Of a stretch of DNA of 64,000 nt, positions 47,291 to 58,838 are shown in pieces (position 1 is the stretch's first letter; every line of letters begins with the position of its first letter). The translations under genes were made by a program, and so were the position numbers. The stretch is taken from NCBI GenBank assembly GCA_028641055.1, contig CM054058.1, positions 238,438,187-238,502,186 of the forward strand. Direction: 5' to 3'. Source of the DNA: Alopecurus myosuroides. Its lineage: Eukaryota > Streptophyta > Magnoliopsida > Poales > Poaceae. The notes under the pieces are model-generated. The model worked only from the letters and a program-made list of their open reading frames with translations, was not told where the DNA came from and did not search any database.

Positions 47291-48087
47291 AACACCACCA
47301 GTGACATCGAGAAGGAGATCTCGTCGTCGAATAGTAGGCCAAATATCACTTATTGCAGATGATGCCATCTTCAATGACGAAGAAGAAGGATACCAAAACC
47401 CTAATCTAATCTATTGGAAACTCTACTTTTTATTGAAAGCTCAACTCATATATCGGATTCCCTACCCTTTTCGACGCCGCTGAGACCGGCCGGAGGAGCA
47501 GGAAACCGCTTATGAAGGAGGTGGCAGGGCCGGGCATAGACCCTAGGCGACCTTGGGCGTCACCCAAGGGCCCACGATTGTGGAGGCCCATCACTGCATA
47601 TGTCAACATACACATGCTTATTGTATGCTATGGATCACTGAGGCATTATTGCATCCCAAAATGTCCTAAAAAGCTTTTATATGAAGCACTCATGCATTAA
47701 CTCGTCAGGATATGGTTCTTATTTGAAGTAATCGCACTAGAAGGAAATATTATTTGTTATGTTTTGCTATTTCTTTTAATCTCTTCCGTGAGATGACATA
47801 GCTTAAGCACTTATCAATTATTTATAAACGTCAAATGTGTGGTTGGATGGAAACTTCTAATATTTCCTGCCTATATATTTATATATGTCTACATATAATA
47901 TTATCTATAGCGCCCATTTTTCATTTTTACCCTAGGCCCCCCACAAAACATAGAGCCGACCAAGGGAGGCGGAAGTGGAAGGGGATCTCTCTTTTTTTCG
48001 GGGACGAAACTCGCGTGTGTGCGTCCCCATCTTAATCAAACGGAACTTTGTGATGTATCAATACTTTCGAGCAAATCTCCGGTATCT
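47291..48087. other. Unassigned sequence hosting a hAT-like miniature element
   Basis: Outside 47525-47964 there is a short open stretch at about 47290-47483 (SRRRSRRRIVGQ...DDAIFNDEEEGY) that matches nothing I know and may be chance. GC-rich bases around 47470-47524 and 47965-48035 join up when the miniature element is removed. Confidence 0.35.
47525..47964. mobile_element. hAT-like miniature element (about 440 bp)
   Basis: The left end is CAGGGCCGGGCATAG and the right end is CATAGAGCCGACCAAG, whose complement CTTGGTCGGCTCTATG matches the left end in 9 of 15 positions. Flanks are GGAGGTGG (47517-47524) and GGAGGCGG (47965-47972), an 8-bp target duplication with one mismatch, the size expected for hAT. 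Sub-terminal ACCCTAGGC and CTAGGCCCCCC are also inverted. No transposase is encoded. Confidence 0.6.
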
Positions 48088-49190
48088 TTTTTTAAAGGAG
48101 CATATATTAATATTACAGAGATACCAATTACACCAAGATTCTTTACCAACTCAATACCTTGATGACATTACGGATGGACACGACAAAAAAAACTAAAAAA
48201 AAAGTCTCGTTACAGAGTTTCAATCCTTGGAGCAGAAACACAACCACCACCAAGACACCATCTCATGTCCAATTTCTTCCAAAGCAACGTCTACAAGAAG
48301 GAAACAATGTACACGCCCCACCGTTGCCCGATCGAAGATCTTGGGTTTTCACCCTGGAGATAGTCTCCAGTAAGACTATTGGACTAGACCTTGGATTTTC
48401 ACACTGAAATATAAGAATTTGAACTTCACTGCTGCCTACTCCACTTTCATACCGATGGCACAATTCCTGAAACTCCAAGCTAGTTCCTCATCGACGCAAA
48501 GACTCCAATCACCATTATCAATCCTCCAATATCATCTTCCCTGGCATTCTCCGCCTCTGACTTCACCATGGATTTGCCCATGGTGACAACAGAAGCAGAG
48601 TTCGCGCTGCTCCTTACGTTGCGACCGAATCCCACCTGATCCAGCAATTTTCAGGCATTAACGCCCATGGGAGATTGCCGACGGGGGCTTCCAAAACCCG
48701 ACACTCCCATATCAAAGCGGACATGTGTGAGGCAGTTATTCGTCTCGGCGCAAGAGGAACCCTAGGACCGCCGCCTTTATTCGAGCACGCCAGTAGGCAC
48801 CCACGCCGTTGAACAGCTTCGGGCAAACAAATCGAACGGATCAGCCGCACGTGACAGCGACAGGAGGAAGGCTGCAACCCACCCTACTGCCTGACCCTTC
48901 TTTTCTACAAATCTAAATATATTCCATAACCGGAGTTACTCGACCCGGGTTAACCCGAAGCCAAACACAGGGCATGTTGTGTGGCAATGACATATACGGC
49001 GGGAACCCGCGTGCGGCAGCCGCCAGGTCGACGAACCGAAGCCCATATCGGTTGCCCATGTAGCGCGCTTCCGTGTCCCTCCCCTACATCTTCCCGAGCC
49101 ACATCGGACGGACAAAAAACATCGCAGTAGGTTAAAATTTTTTTAGGAAATTTGGAAAAACTCATGATTACCCGAATCCAAATTTTGAAA
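48088..49190. other. Unassigned repeat-like sequence starting at a T run
   Basis: A T7 run at about 48089 begins a stretch (AAAGGAGCATATATTAATATT...) that resembles a repeat common in wheat, possibly the 3' end of a minus-strand non-LTR element. I see no diagnostic domain or target duplication. The frames in it are short and lack recognisable domains. Confidence 0.3.
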
Positions 49191-50605
49191 ACCTAAATTG
49201 TGGTGCATGGCTGGACCGGGAGGGGAAAAAAAGGAGCTCAACCAAAGTACGAAACGACACAGGCCCCCGCGTCGCTCTCTCGAGGGCGACACGGGAGGCG
49301 ACAGAAACCCTAGCCGCCGGGCGCGTCTTCCCTCGCGCTTCGCCGCTGCCGGAGTGAGCTGCCGGGCAAACCTGCATGGCTCCCAAGGATGGCAGCGTCG
49401 GGGATCTCTCTGGTGCCCCTCGTCTTGGCTGGAGGGTGCTCATCTGTGACGGAGATCTCGAAGGTCCGGTGAGCGGGCTGCGGCGACGGCGCTGGGCGCC
49501 TGGCCGGACGGATCCCTGCAGACGACGGCACCCGTGTGCCTCGGATTTGGATGGGTGGGTCAGGGCAGGGCGCCATGGCCCGGCGGGCTTGATGTGGAGT
49601 TGGGAGGTGTGAGACGGGTGGCACCTGCAGGGGCCCGGCCACTCGCCGCCGGCGTCGGAGCCTCTCCGGCCGTGCAAGGGAGGTTCTCCCTCTCCGCCCT
49701 CTCTTGTCCCTGCTTGGTGCCCACTTGCCCAGATCCAACTCCCCATCTGCGCTGCCACGTGCTCTCGCTTTGGATGGCAGCTTCGTGATGGGGCATGTGG
49801 TGGTGTCGTTCTCGGTGATTCTTCTGGTGGCGGTCTGCGGGTTTCATCTGGGTCAGGACGACCCGGCCCGATCTGATGTGCGTTCAACCATAGACAACGG
49901 GGTAGAGGGTGCAGGGGCAGTGACGTCGGCGGCCGGTTGTTCCATCGTGGCGGTGGGCTTCACGGGTCCCATCTGGGCCCGGTTGGACCTTATTAGGATC
50001 GGTGTGGCCCCACGGGGGCTTTACGGACCCGTCGGGGCCGGCCGAACCTAACGAGGACTGGTGTGCTTTGCTGCCGCGTCCGGTCGACTACCGTCTTCGG
50101 TGGTGGAGGTAGTTCCTTCCCGCGCGGCCGCGGTACTGTTGCCCTGGTACAATCTGCTATTCGCTTTTGTCTTGTTGTCCTCGTGACGGTTGCTTCGGAA
50201 AGACGACGATGGTGGCTACGTGTCCGTGGTGGCGCATGTTGGCGGGTGGTGAGTCTGGTGGTGGCGAGGCTTCGTCCTCGTGGGCTCTGGTGTGATGAAT
50301 CGTTCGGGATTGCGGACAAGGGTTCTCGGGATAAATCCCTGTCGGCTCGGTCGACACCGACGCGGTGTCGCCTGTGGGTGGCATCATGCCTTCATGAAGG
50401 GCGTCATGGATACCCCTTTGTCCGCATCCCTGTGTGCCGGGGGAAACCCTAGGGCCAGTTTGTTGGTCCGGGCAGCAGCGAGCACTTTCCTTCTTCAAGG
50501 TGTTGCTTGGTACACGACGGCGCGGCGCCAGGAGCGTGGTTGTACTTCTTCGGAGGGCGCACCGGTAGCGGGTCACAATAGTTTTAGTCTTTCCGCCTTT
50601 GTCTC
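49191..50605. other. GC-rich unassigned sequence
   Basis: It begins with leader-like sequence (GAAACCCTAGCCGCC, about 49306-49320) and stays GC-rich to about 50580, ending with TTTAGTCTTTCCGCC before the T run of the LINE. Overlapping frames on both strands reach 239 codons, but none has a known domain, as expected of GC-rich DNA. It may be the 5' part of a non-LTR element or a non-autonomous derivative. Confidence 0.35.
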
Positions 50606-50791
50606 CTTTTTTTTGAAACTTCCAGCTTGACTGGCTTTTCGTTGATTAGCAGAGAGAGAAATTACAGGGTTCACCTGTTGGTGGTGGGATTACAGAGAGG
50701 TGAAAGGAAAAACATGAAAAACACTTCATGGGGGTTCCCATAGTAGCTTTCGAAGCGCTTTGGCACCGGCGAAAGCCCATCCTTGAGCCTC

Positions 50792-53700
50792 CTATTTGAT
50801 CCAATTGGAGATGATCGCGGGGGTAGAAGTTTTAAGCTTGAAGGTCCTGTCGTTTCTTTCCCGCCAGATCGCCCAGCAGGTAAGGGCGAACAGGGAGCTG
50901 ACGCCCTTCCTATGTGTCGTCGTGGCAAGACTGGTGGCTGCGTCCCAGACATAGGTAGGGGAGTTTGCACCCACCGCGTTGGCCAAGATGGAGCAGTTTG
51001 GCCACGAGGAGATGGTGGCCCAAACTTGAGCGGAAAAAGAGCATTCGAAGAAGAGGTGTGAGGCAGTTTCAAGGTTCCTGTGACAGAGGGAGCAGAAGTA
51101 GCCATTGGGCCAACCACGTCGCTGTAGTCTATCTGCACACCAAAGACGGTTTTGGTGCAACAACCAAGAGAAGAGCTTGATCTTCGGGGGCGACCAGGCG
51201 TCCCAAACTGCTGCATGGAAAGGAGCTTGCTAGAGGCCTTCGAACTGGATACTGTACGCCGATTTGGAGGAGTACTCTCCGTCTTTAGTCAGAATCCAAA
51301 CTATGGAGTCCTCTGTGCCGGGGAGCAGTTGGGGGTTGACGTTGGCAATGAGCGACCATGCCTCTAGGAATTGAAGCATGGCAGGCATGGGAAGGTTTCG
51401 GCGAAGGTCTAGAACCCACCGGTTTCCCTGGAGCGCGTCGGCGACGGTGCGCTGCTTTCTGCGAGACTGCTCAAAGGCCAAAGGGAAGCGCTGTCGAAGG
51501 GAGACGGGGCCAAGCCAGGTGGATTCCCAGAATCTGGCGCGGTGTCCGTCCCCAAGATGAACACGTGTAGCCGCGGCGAAGAGGGCGCGGTCCAGCTTGT
51601 CGCACGGCAGCGGCGTACCGACCCACGGTCTGCTGGGAGCTCGCCATTCGAACCAGAGCTAGCGCAAGCGAAGCGCCCTGCTGAACTTGTCAAGATTGGG
51701 GAGGCCTAGCCCGCCGTAGTGAGTTGGCGAGCAAACCCTAGACCAAGCAACTTTGCATTTTCCCCCAGCAAGGCCGTTTTCTTCGACTCCCCAGATGAAA
51801 CGCCGGCAAACCTTTGCGTAATTCTTCAGGAACCGTCGAGGAAGTTTGAGTGCGGTCATAGAGAAGACCGGCAGGGCGGACAGCACCGAGGTGGTGAGCG
51901 TACGGCGGCCGCCCGTGTTGATCCACTTGCCTTTCCACGAAGCTAGCTTGGCGCGGGCACGATCGAGGATGTGTTGTAACAGGGCTGAGGAAAGGCGACC
52001 TAGTGAAAGCGGGAGCCCGAGGTAGCGGATGGGGAACTCGGCTTGCACGCCCTCGAACGGCAGGAGCACCTCGTCGAGGTCGATGGCGCTGCAGCTAATG
52101 GGCGAGATGGAGCATTTTGCCACGTTTATGTGAAGGTCGGAGGCGATGCCGAATCGCTGTAGGATTTGAATTGTGGCTTCTAGCTCGGCGCGCACCGGTT
52201 TGAGGAAGATCATGGCGTCGTCCGCATAGATGCTGGCGCGGAGCTTGGCCTCGCGGAGCGGCAAAGGAGAGAGGGTGCCGTTGGCGGTAGCGAGCTCTAG
52301 CAACCGATGCAGGGGGTCGATGGCGAGAACAAAAAGGAGCGGGGAGAGAGGGTCTCCCTGACGCAACCCGCGCCGGTGGGGGAAAGGGCTCCCTTCCGTT
52401 CCGTTGAGGAGGATGACCGAGGAGGCGGACGATAGGAGCAGCGCGATCCAATCCCGCCAGCGAGCTGGGAATCAAAGCCTCTGAAGAAGCTCGAGGAGGT
52501 AGTCCCAAGCAATCGAGTCGAAGGCCTTGTTAAAATCAAGTTTTAGGAGGAGGGTTGGTTTCTTCTTGCGGTGGAAGGCGCGGACGATGTTGTGGATGAA
52601 GAGGAAGTTGTCGTGCAGCGTCCTGTTCTTCAGGAAGGCGCTCTGGGCTGGGGAGATTAGCTCGCCCATCAAGGGAGCCAACCGTCGAGCCAGGACCTTT
52701 GCGAAGAGCTTGGCGAAAGAATGTATCAAACTAATAGGGCAGTAGTCGTTGATGAGGCAGGAGCGCTCTTTCTTAGGCAGTAGGCAGATGAATGCCTTGT
52801 TCAAGGCCTTGAAATTCCCGGCAGCGAGGCCGTGGAGATGTGAGAAGGCCGCGGCAACATCAAGTTTGATGGTCTGCCAGCAGCGGCGGTAGAAGGTACC
52901 GGTGAAGCCGTCCAGGCCGGGCGCCTTCTCCGCGGGGGAGTCCTGGATGGCCTCCCAGATCTCGGCCAGCTGGAATGGATTGTCTAGGCCGGCGGCAGGC
53001 ACGGTTGGGAGCTGGAGGTTCTCCCAAGATAGGGTACAGGAGCGTTCCGGGGAGGAGCCAAGCAGAGCGGAGAAGTGTTGATGAAGCGCCGAGGCCTTGT
53101 CATCGTGATCAACGTGGATGCCCGCGGGGGAGGTCAGCTGGTGGATGAAGTTTTTGCGGCGGAGCGCGTTTATCTTTAGGTGAAAACATTTGGTGTTCGC
53201 GACACCGGAGCGCAGCCAAGTGATCCGCGAGGCCTGGCGCTTACGAGCTCGCTCCACCGCAGCCAGGCCCAGAACCTTGATCTTCAGAGACTTACGCAGT
53301 TGGAATTCCAGCGGTGAAAGTGTGCGCGTCTCCTGAGCGATGTCGAGTCTGAGAATAATCTCGTTGGCGAGGTGAAGTTGGAACCTGGCGTCGCTAAACC
53401 TAAGCGGTACGGCAGAGCTTGGTGCGGAGCCGGGAAAGGGGGTTGGGGGAGCAGACTGGGTGGCTCCAAGACGCGGCCACCGTCTCGGCGAAGCCAGGAT
53501 GGCCAGGCCACCAGTTTCTCGGACCGGAAGCGTGCTTTCCGCGGCGGGCAGGAGAAGGCAGCGAGCAGGAGAGGACAATGATCGGAGAGCGAAGAAGAGA
53601 GGGCGTTGACGGCGCAAGGAGAGAAGGTGGTGTCCCAGGCCGCATTGCAGAACACCCGATCGAGGCAGACGAGGGTTGGATCTTGCCTCTCATTGCTCCA

Positions 53701-54283
53701 GGAGAAGCGACGATTGGAGCATCGCAACTCGATCAGCTCGGCGGCGTTGAGAGCGGCACGGAACTGGCCCATCATACGGCGGTTGAAGTTCAAGTTGTTT
53801 TTGTCTCTTGCTTCGTAAATGAGATTGAAATCTCCTAAGAGCAGCCAGGGGGGCCTGCGACGACGGCGAGACCGGCTGCGGCGTGCACGCGCGAAGCTCT
53901 TGAAGGAAAGCTGGCTTGATCGCGTCATCTGAGGGGCCGTAGACAGTGGTCAGGCTGAACAAAGAGCCGAATTGGAGGATCACGACGGTGGCGGAGATGG
54001 AGAAGAGGTTGATCTGCGGGGACAGGATGTCGACGATGGAGCTGTCCCAAAAGATAGCAACCCCTCCCCTAGTTCCGTTTGCTGGTAGATATAGGAAGGA
54101 ACCCCTGGAAGGGCCGGCGATCTCACGAGCGAGCGTAGCGTCGATGGTGTCTAATTTCGTCTCCTGAAGGCACAGGATCGCAGCAGATACCGTGCGGGCC
54201 ATCTCGCACACAGCTGAACGACGCGCCGGGGAGTCGAGGCCTCTGACGTTCCAGCAAACAATGCGCGGGAGAGGTTCACTCAT
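50792..54283 (-). pseudogene. LINE ORF2: endonuclease, reverse transcriptase, zinc-binding domain
   Basis: ORF2 starts at 54283 (MSEPLPRIVCWNVRGLD). The apurinic-type endonuclease shows LQETKLD, TRGGVAIFWD, VYGPS, LLGDFNLI and SDHCPLLL, with frame changes near 53890 and again near 53450. The reverse transcriptase follows: LINDYCPISLIHSFAKLF, LLLKLDFNKAFDSIAWDY, LRQGDPLSPLLFVLAID, and the catalytic YADDAMIF at about 52228-52205. In-frame stops are at 52474-52472, 51661-51659 and 51232-51230. The C-terminal zinc-binding domain of plant LINEs (zf-RVT type) appears as YFCSLCHRNLETASHLFFEC with CWAIWRERNDRTF after it. The frame ends at 50792. The product would nick target DNA and copy LINE RNA there. 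Decay indicates an old insertion. Confidence 0.85.
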
Positions 54284-54500
54284 TGAGGAAACTGCGAAGA
54301 GCTCTAAGAGAAATGGCGGCCGAAAATACTACTCGATTGCACCTCAGCTTGACATACAGAAAGGGAAGGCATTCCCCAATAAACAACCTCAAACAGAATG
54401 CCTTCAGAGAACTGCTAAACCACTTAACCCAAAGGAAACCTAACTTGGTCTGACAGATTGTCAGCAGCCGCGAGCTACGAAGTTGTGGATACATAAGGAA

Positions 54501-54542
54501 CTAGTGCGCCTTGGCGGCGGCGCTAGAGCTAGACTGCGCGGC
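54501..54542 (-). pseudogene. C-terminal end of LINE ORF1
   Basis: The last codons read AAQSSSSAAAKAH followed by TAG at 54503-54501, in the position expected for the end of ORF1 ahead of ORF2. The rest of ORF1 is separated by the chromovirus inserted at 54543. Confidence 0.5.
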
Positions 54543-57500
54543 TGTCGCGCCCGGACTTCTAGAGGATACACACAGCCCGCTAAATAGTAGATAATTGGCT
54601 TACGGGGCCTACCTGCACCCGCATCTCAATATGAGTAGGCCGACACGTAAACGTGTGACAGCCATTCTCTACTATTCATCGTCTGTGAAACCATCCAATA
54701 GGAATCCGAATACTTCCATTGACGTACTTCATAACATACACACATGGTACGTCAACGGCATTTGAACAAGTGATATCACAACAAATCTCTAATACACAAA
54801 GAAATAGAAATAAGTGGCAAAAGCTCTCACTAGAGCAGAGATAGCAAATACAGTCAGGCAGAGGACACATGTCCCAACAAGTCATCATTACATCACAGCG
54901 GAAGCAACAAAGTGTCTGAGTACAGACAAGATCCAAATAGGCCTAAGAGCCCGGAAACGAAAAGAACGGAGCCCATCCACAAAGTCTCGGATCCTGCCCG
55001 GGTCCGCTATCTACTCGTCAGCAGCCTCGTCATACTCCACGTAGTAGCCACCATGGGGATCCTCGGAAACGTAGTCTGCAGAACCAGCAGCCCCAAAGGG
55101 GTCAGTACGGACGAGTACTGGCAAGCAAGACGCACAAGATACCAAAGTGTACCCGACAACACCCAGTACAGATGCTTTGGGTTCAACGGAAGATAGGTGA
55201 TACAAAGGTGCGGCAGCGGGCTGCACTAACCAACTACAGAGACACGCTACAACATCCGGCTAAAAGAAAGGGATAAGATAGCGCATCGGAGCCAACTACC
55301 ACTAACCTCAAACAAACCCATCCTGGATCTCGCCCCTTATCCAAAGAAGCAATCCGAGGATAACCCACACAGTTGGATTAATGAAGGTTCAGGTTATTGT
55401 GACAATATGCCTATTACTAATCAAATTATTATTAATTAGGTGTAAGTTGTCGGAATACTTGTTAGCCAGCACTTTCACCAAGTCGTCACATAACCGCGGA
55501 CAACACGGCTTCTCGAGAAGATTCATCCCTGCAGGGTGTGCTCCTAGTACCCGTACACACTCGAGCCACCAACTAAAACTCAGGTGGACTCGACACGACC
55601 CGAACCATCTCTACAGCCTGTCCTAGGAGCCACAGAGCTATAAGGTCCCAGCCACGCAGCCGAATACTCAGCGCAAGTGTGCAAAACTCCCGCAGGACGC
55701 AACACCTCGGCAATACAGGCCTCGCCCTATATGTGTGCGTAATCAACATCATCAGTATCAACCATGGGAGCGACCCATTCATGCGTATGAGCCAAATGGA
55801 ACACCTGAACTAAGTGTGGATCTTCGGACAAACTGCGGATCAGGTCAAAGTCGAGGGGGGTTCCATACGACCACCCGGATGCGGTGAGTACGCTCATCAT
55901 GGATCAGAGGACAAGACCCTTTTCCTAATTAGGGTCGACATTGGCAGGCTTCAAAACCCTAACCCGGGCCTCCTGCCGGTGCCTTATCATCAAATTATTA
56001 TTACCCCAAACATTAACATGATATTGATTATAACAAGCCCGTCTATCAAACTAAACAGGTGATAAGATAAATGACAACAAGACTCGATCACAAACAAACC
56101 TAAGCATGATTCTACGACACAGGCTAACAAATAACAAGGTTGTAGGTGTGGGGGTGAGGCTATATTCATGGCTGCAGGATGACATGTGATAGGATCGGAA
56201 CACAAGCAACGAATCATAAGGCTAGCAGATTAGACAACGGAAAGTATCGGTATCAAGTGTGGAACGGACACAATGGTTCATGTGAGTGAATACTTGCCTG
56301 CTAACTCAGTAGCCTGGTACTGAGCTAACTCCTCTGAAGTGGTATCGTAAACCTCGTATGTCTCGACGTCGTCGTCTATTCGAGAAGAAGAAAACAAACA
56401 ACGAAGAGAGACGGACAATCAATAACATGGCATAATGCACAAACATGGGATGATGCATGACATTTTAAGTGGTGCATCAAATTAAGCTAGAGACATAATA
56501 GACAGTGTTAAATGGACCCATATGCAATGTTGAATTGCATTTGGTAAAGTCCATGTGCATTAGTAGAGGGTTTAATGAATTACCACTAAACATTGTGTTA
56601 AAATGGATTAAATGCATGAGAGATGTTGGAAACAGCAAGGAAAAGACTTTAGCTTCAACTAGATATTTTATTTGTCAAATTTGGGGTTTTAATGATTAAG
56701 TTATGCACTTTGGCATTTTAATTAAATAAAATTCAGTACTGAAATTAGTGGAATTTTTAGTTTCTCAAAATGTTGATATTATTACATATTTGGATAGAGC
56801 ATTTAATTCTGATTGGAAAACATGTATTACTTTCTAAATTTGGAATTAAAATGAATTAGTTATGATTTAAACAAGTTTAAATGTTTTAAACAATGCATTT
56901 AATAATTCCAACAATTTAAATTATAGAAACAGAGATATTATTTTATATTCAGAAAGTATTTGACAATTTATTTAATTTCACACCTTAATTGCAAAAATTG
57001 GAATTTTAATTCATTAAATATGAATTTTTGCAATTTAAAATAGATATTTAAAGTATTGAATTTAATATGTAATTTTATTTGCTCAAAACAGAAAACAAAA
57101 TTCATATTTGGGTAGAATATAATTTTCTGAGTGGATTACATATTTTATTTGCCCAATTCTGAGTTAAAATGGCCAAGATATGGTTTTTACAATTTTTTGG
57201 GTTTAAAATACCATTTTCTGTAAAAAGAAAAGAAAAAGAAACAGCGCAGGACTTTTCCCACCGTGGGGAAAAGAACCCACACTGGCTGACCAGTGGGCCA
57301 GCGCCAAGGTGGCGCTGACTGGTGCGGGTGGAGGCTGAGGTGGCCTCCAGCGAGCATGACATGTGGGCCCTGTGGGGGTGTGGAGGAAAAATGGGGCAAA
57401 AAGCCCCACGGCTTGCAGTGCCTGGGGATCGAACTCGCAACGCTGCGCTTGCGTGCGAGCTTCGCTGGCCATCTGGCCACTGCCGCGGTCGTTGCAGAAC

Positions 57501-58801
57501 AGGGATGCGCGGCCCTTTTGTGGTTCAGCTAAGCGCGGCTGCAAATTCGCGAAAAAGACAGGAGAAAAAGGGGGGGCTTTTCGGCTGGAGCGGGGACTCG
57601 AACTCGCGCCCCTGGTCGCGCGCGAGGGGGGCCTGTGCCACTGGGCTATTCCTGTTTTCGTGTTGAATAACAGATCTGCAGGTTTAAGGTGTTTATCTGG
57701 CGCGTTAACTGAACTTTTCGAACGGAGCAGTTTCAGACTTTCACGTAACTGAAAGACGACGAGCATGGCAGTGCCGACGGCGACGAACTGAACCGGCCCG
57801 CAGGCATCTACTACAGCATGCAAACTAGCGGGGAAACGACGGGAATCGGAAGAGGAACTCACCCTCGACGCGTGAGTGCCCTCGGTGTGGCCGGAGGTGG
57901 ATGGAAACGGCGGCAATGGCGCGGTGGAGGTCCGGCCATCGGCGGAGAAGAAGTCGATGGCGCGCTCAGCTTAGGCCTTCCCTCCTCGATTGCTCGCGTG
58001 GGGTGGAAGAGGAGGACACTACGAAGACAAATGTGGTATTCGATCTGGCCGGGACATCTCCAATCGCCGGCGACGAGCTCACCTACCTCGGCTATGGCTT
58101 CGGTTGCGGGAGGAATAGAGGGAGTGGAGCTCGAAGGGGAGGAAGGAGAGGGGAAGAAACCGGCGGCGCGGGAAGGGAGGAGAGGTCTAGGGCTAGGGTT
58201 TGGGGGCTGCCTCGGGGTATAAGAGAGGGCAGGGGAGCAGGTAGGAGGGGAGGACGTGGAGGATCCTCCTCCACTGGCAGCACGTCTGCCTGCTCATCCC
58301 CTCATCCGTACGAGGAAGAAAGGACCACATGAGGGTGTTGGGCTGGTTTAGGCCCAACTAGGTTGCCACTTCCCTTTTTTTCTCTTTTTTTTGTAGAATT
58401 GGAAAGAAGAGAAAAGGAAGTTTTTTGGCATAGAATCTTATGGATTAAATTTTTAGGAATGGCCCACTCAAAAAGGTCAGTGCACCACTTTTGGGTTTTT
58501 GAGAATTTCAAAATTTTAAATTATTTGAATTAAGTTTGAATTGACAAAAGGGTTTTAAAATAATAGGAAATATTTACTTCATTTGCATATTTCATTCCCA
58601 TTCACAAATCATGAAACAATTTAATTATTTGATTTGAACCTTTTGTTTGAAAACCATGTAACAGACCAAGTGTGAGCAATTGTTTGAATTTGAAAACTTG
58701 CATTTGGAAACTTAACACATGCAATGCTTATGATGCCATGATGCAAGAAAATAAAACAAAGGACAAGCAAGTTTGGAGGTTATCATACTTGGGATGTTAC
58801 A
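54543..58801 (-). repeat. 3' LTR of chromovirus (4259 bp)
   Basis: The minus strand starts TGTAACATCCCAAG at 58801 and ends GTCCGGGCGCGACA at 54543. A GC-rich block lies at about 57240-58330, followed by AT-rich sequence (56480-57230) and then sequence related to the solo LTR at 11176-14508, including the short conserved frame near 56379-56279. The 100 or so bases at 54543-54670 recur at 63867-64000. Confidence 0.85.
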
Positions 58802-58838
58802 AAACGCCCCCCCTTGAAGGAATCGCGCCCCGAGATTC

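Larger units (their letters stand above)
50606..54542 (-). mobile_element. L1-type LINE, 3' portion, interrupted by a chromovirus
   Basis: On the minus strand it contains the last codons of ORF1 (54542-54501), a 217-bp spacer, ORF2 with endonuclease, reverse transcriptase and zinc-binding end domain (54283-50792), a short 3' UTR, and a poly(A) seen as T8 on the plus strand near 50606-50613. The LTR at 54543 cuts it inside ORF1, and the rest must lie right of the window. Stops and frameshifts make it inactive. Confidence 0.85.

Noticed and set aside
49168..49887. 239-codon minus-strand frame
   Set aside because: It lies in GC-rich DNA with equally long frames on the other strand and has no recognisable domain.
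57203..57916. 237-codon minus-strand frame in the chromovirus LTR
   Set aside because: It is in a GC-rich LTR block with competing frames on both strands and no domain; likely chance.
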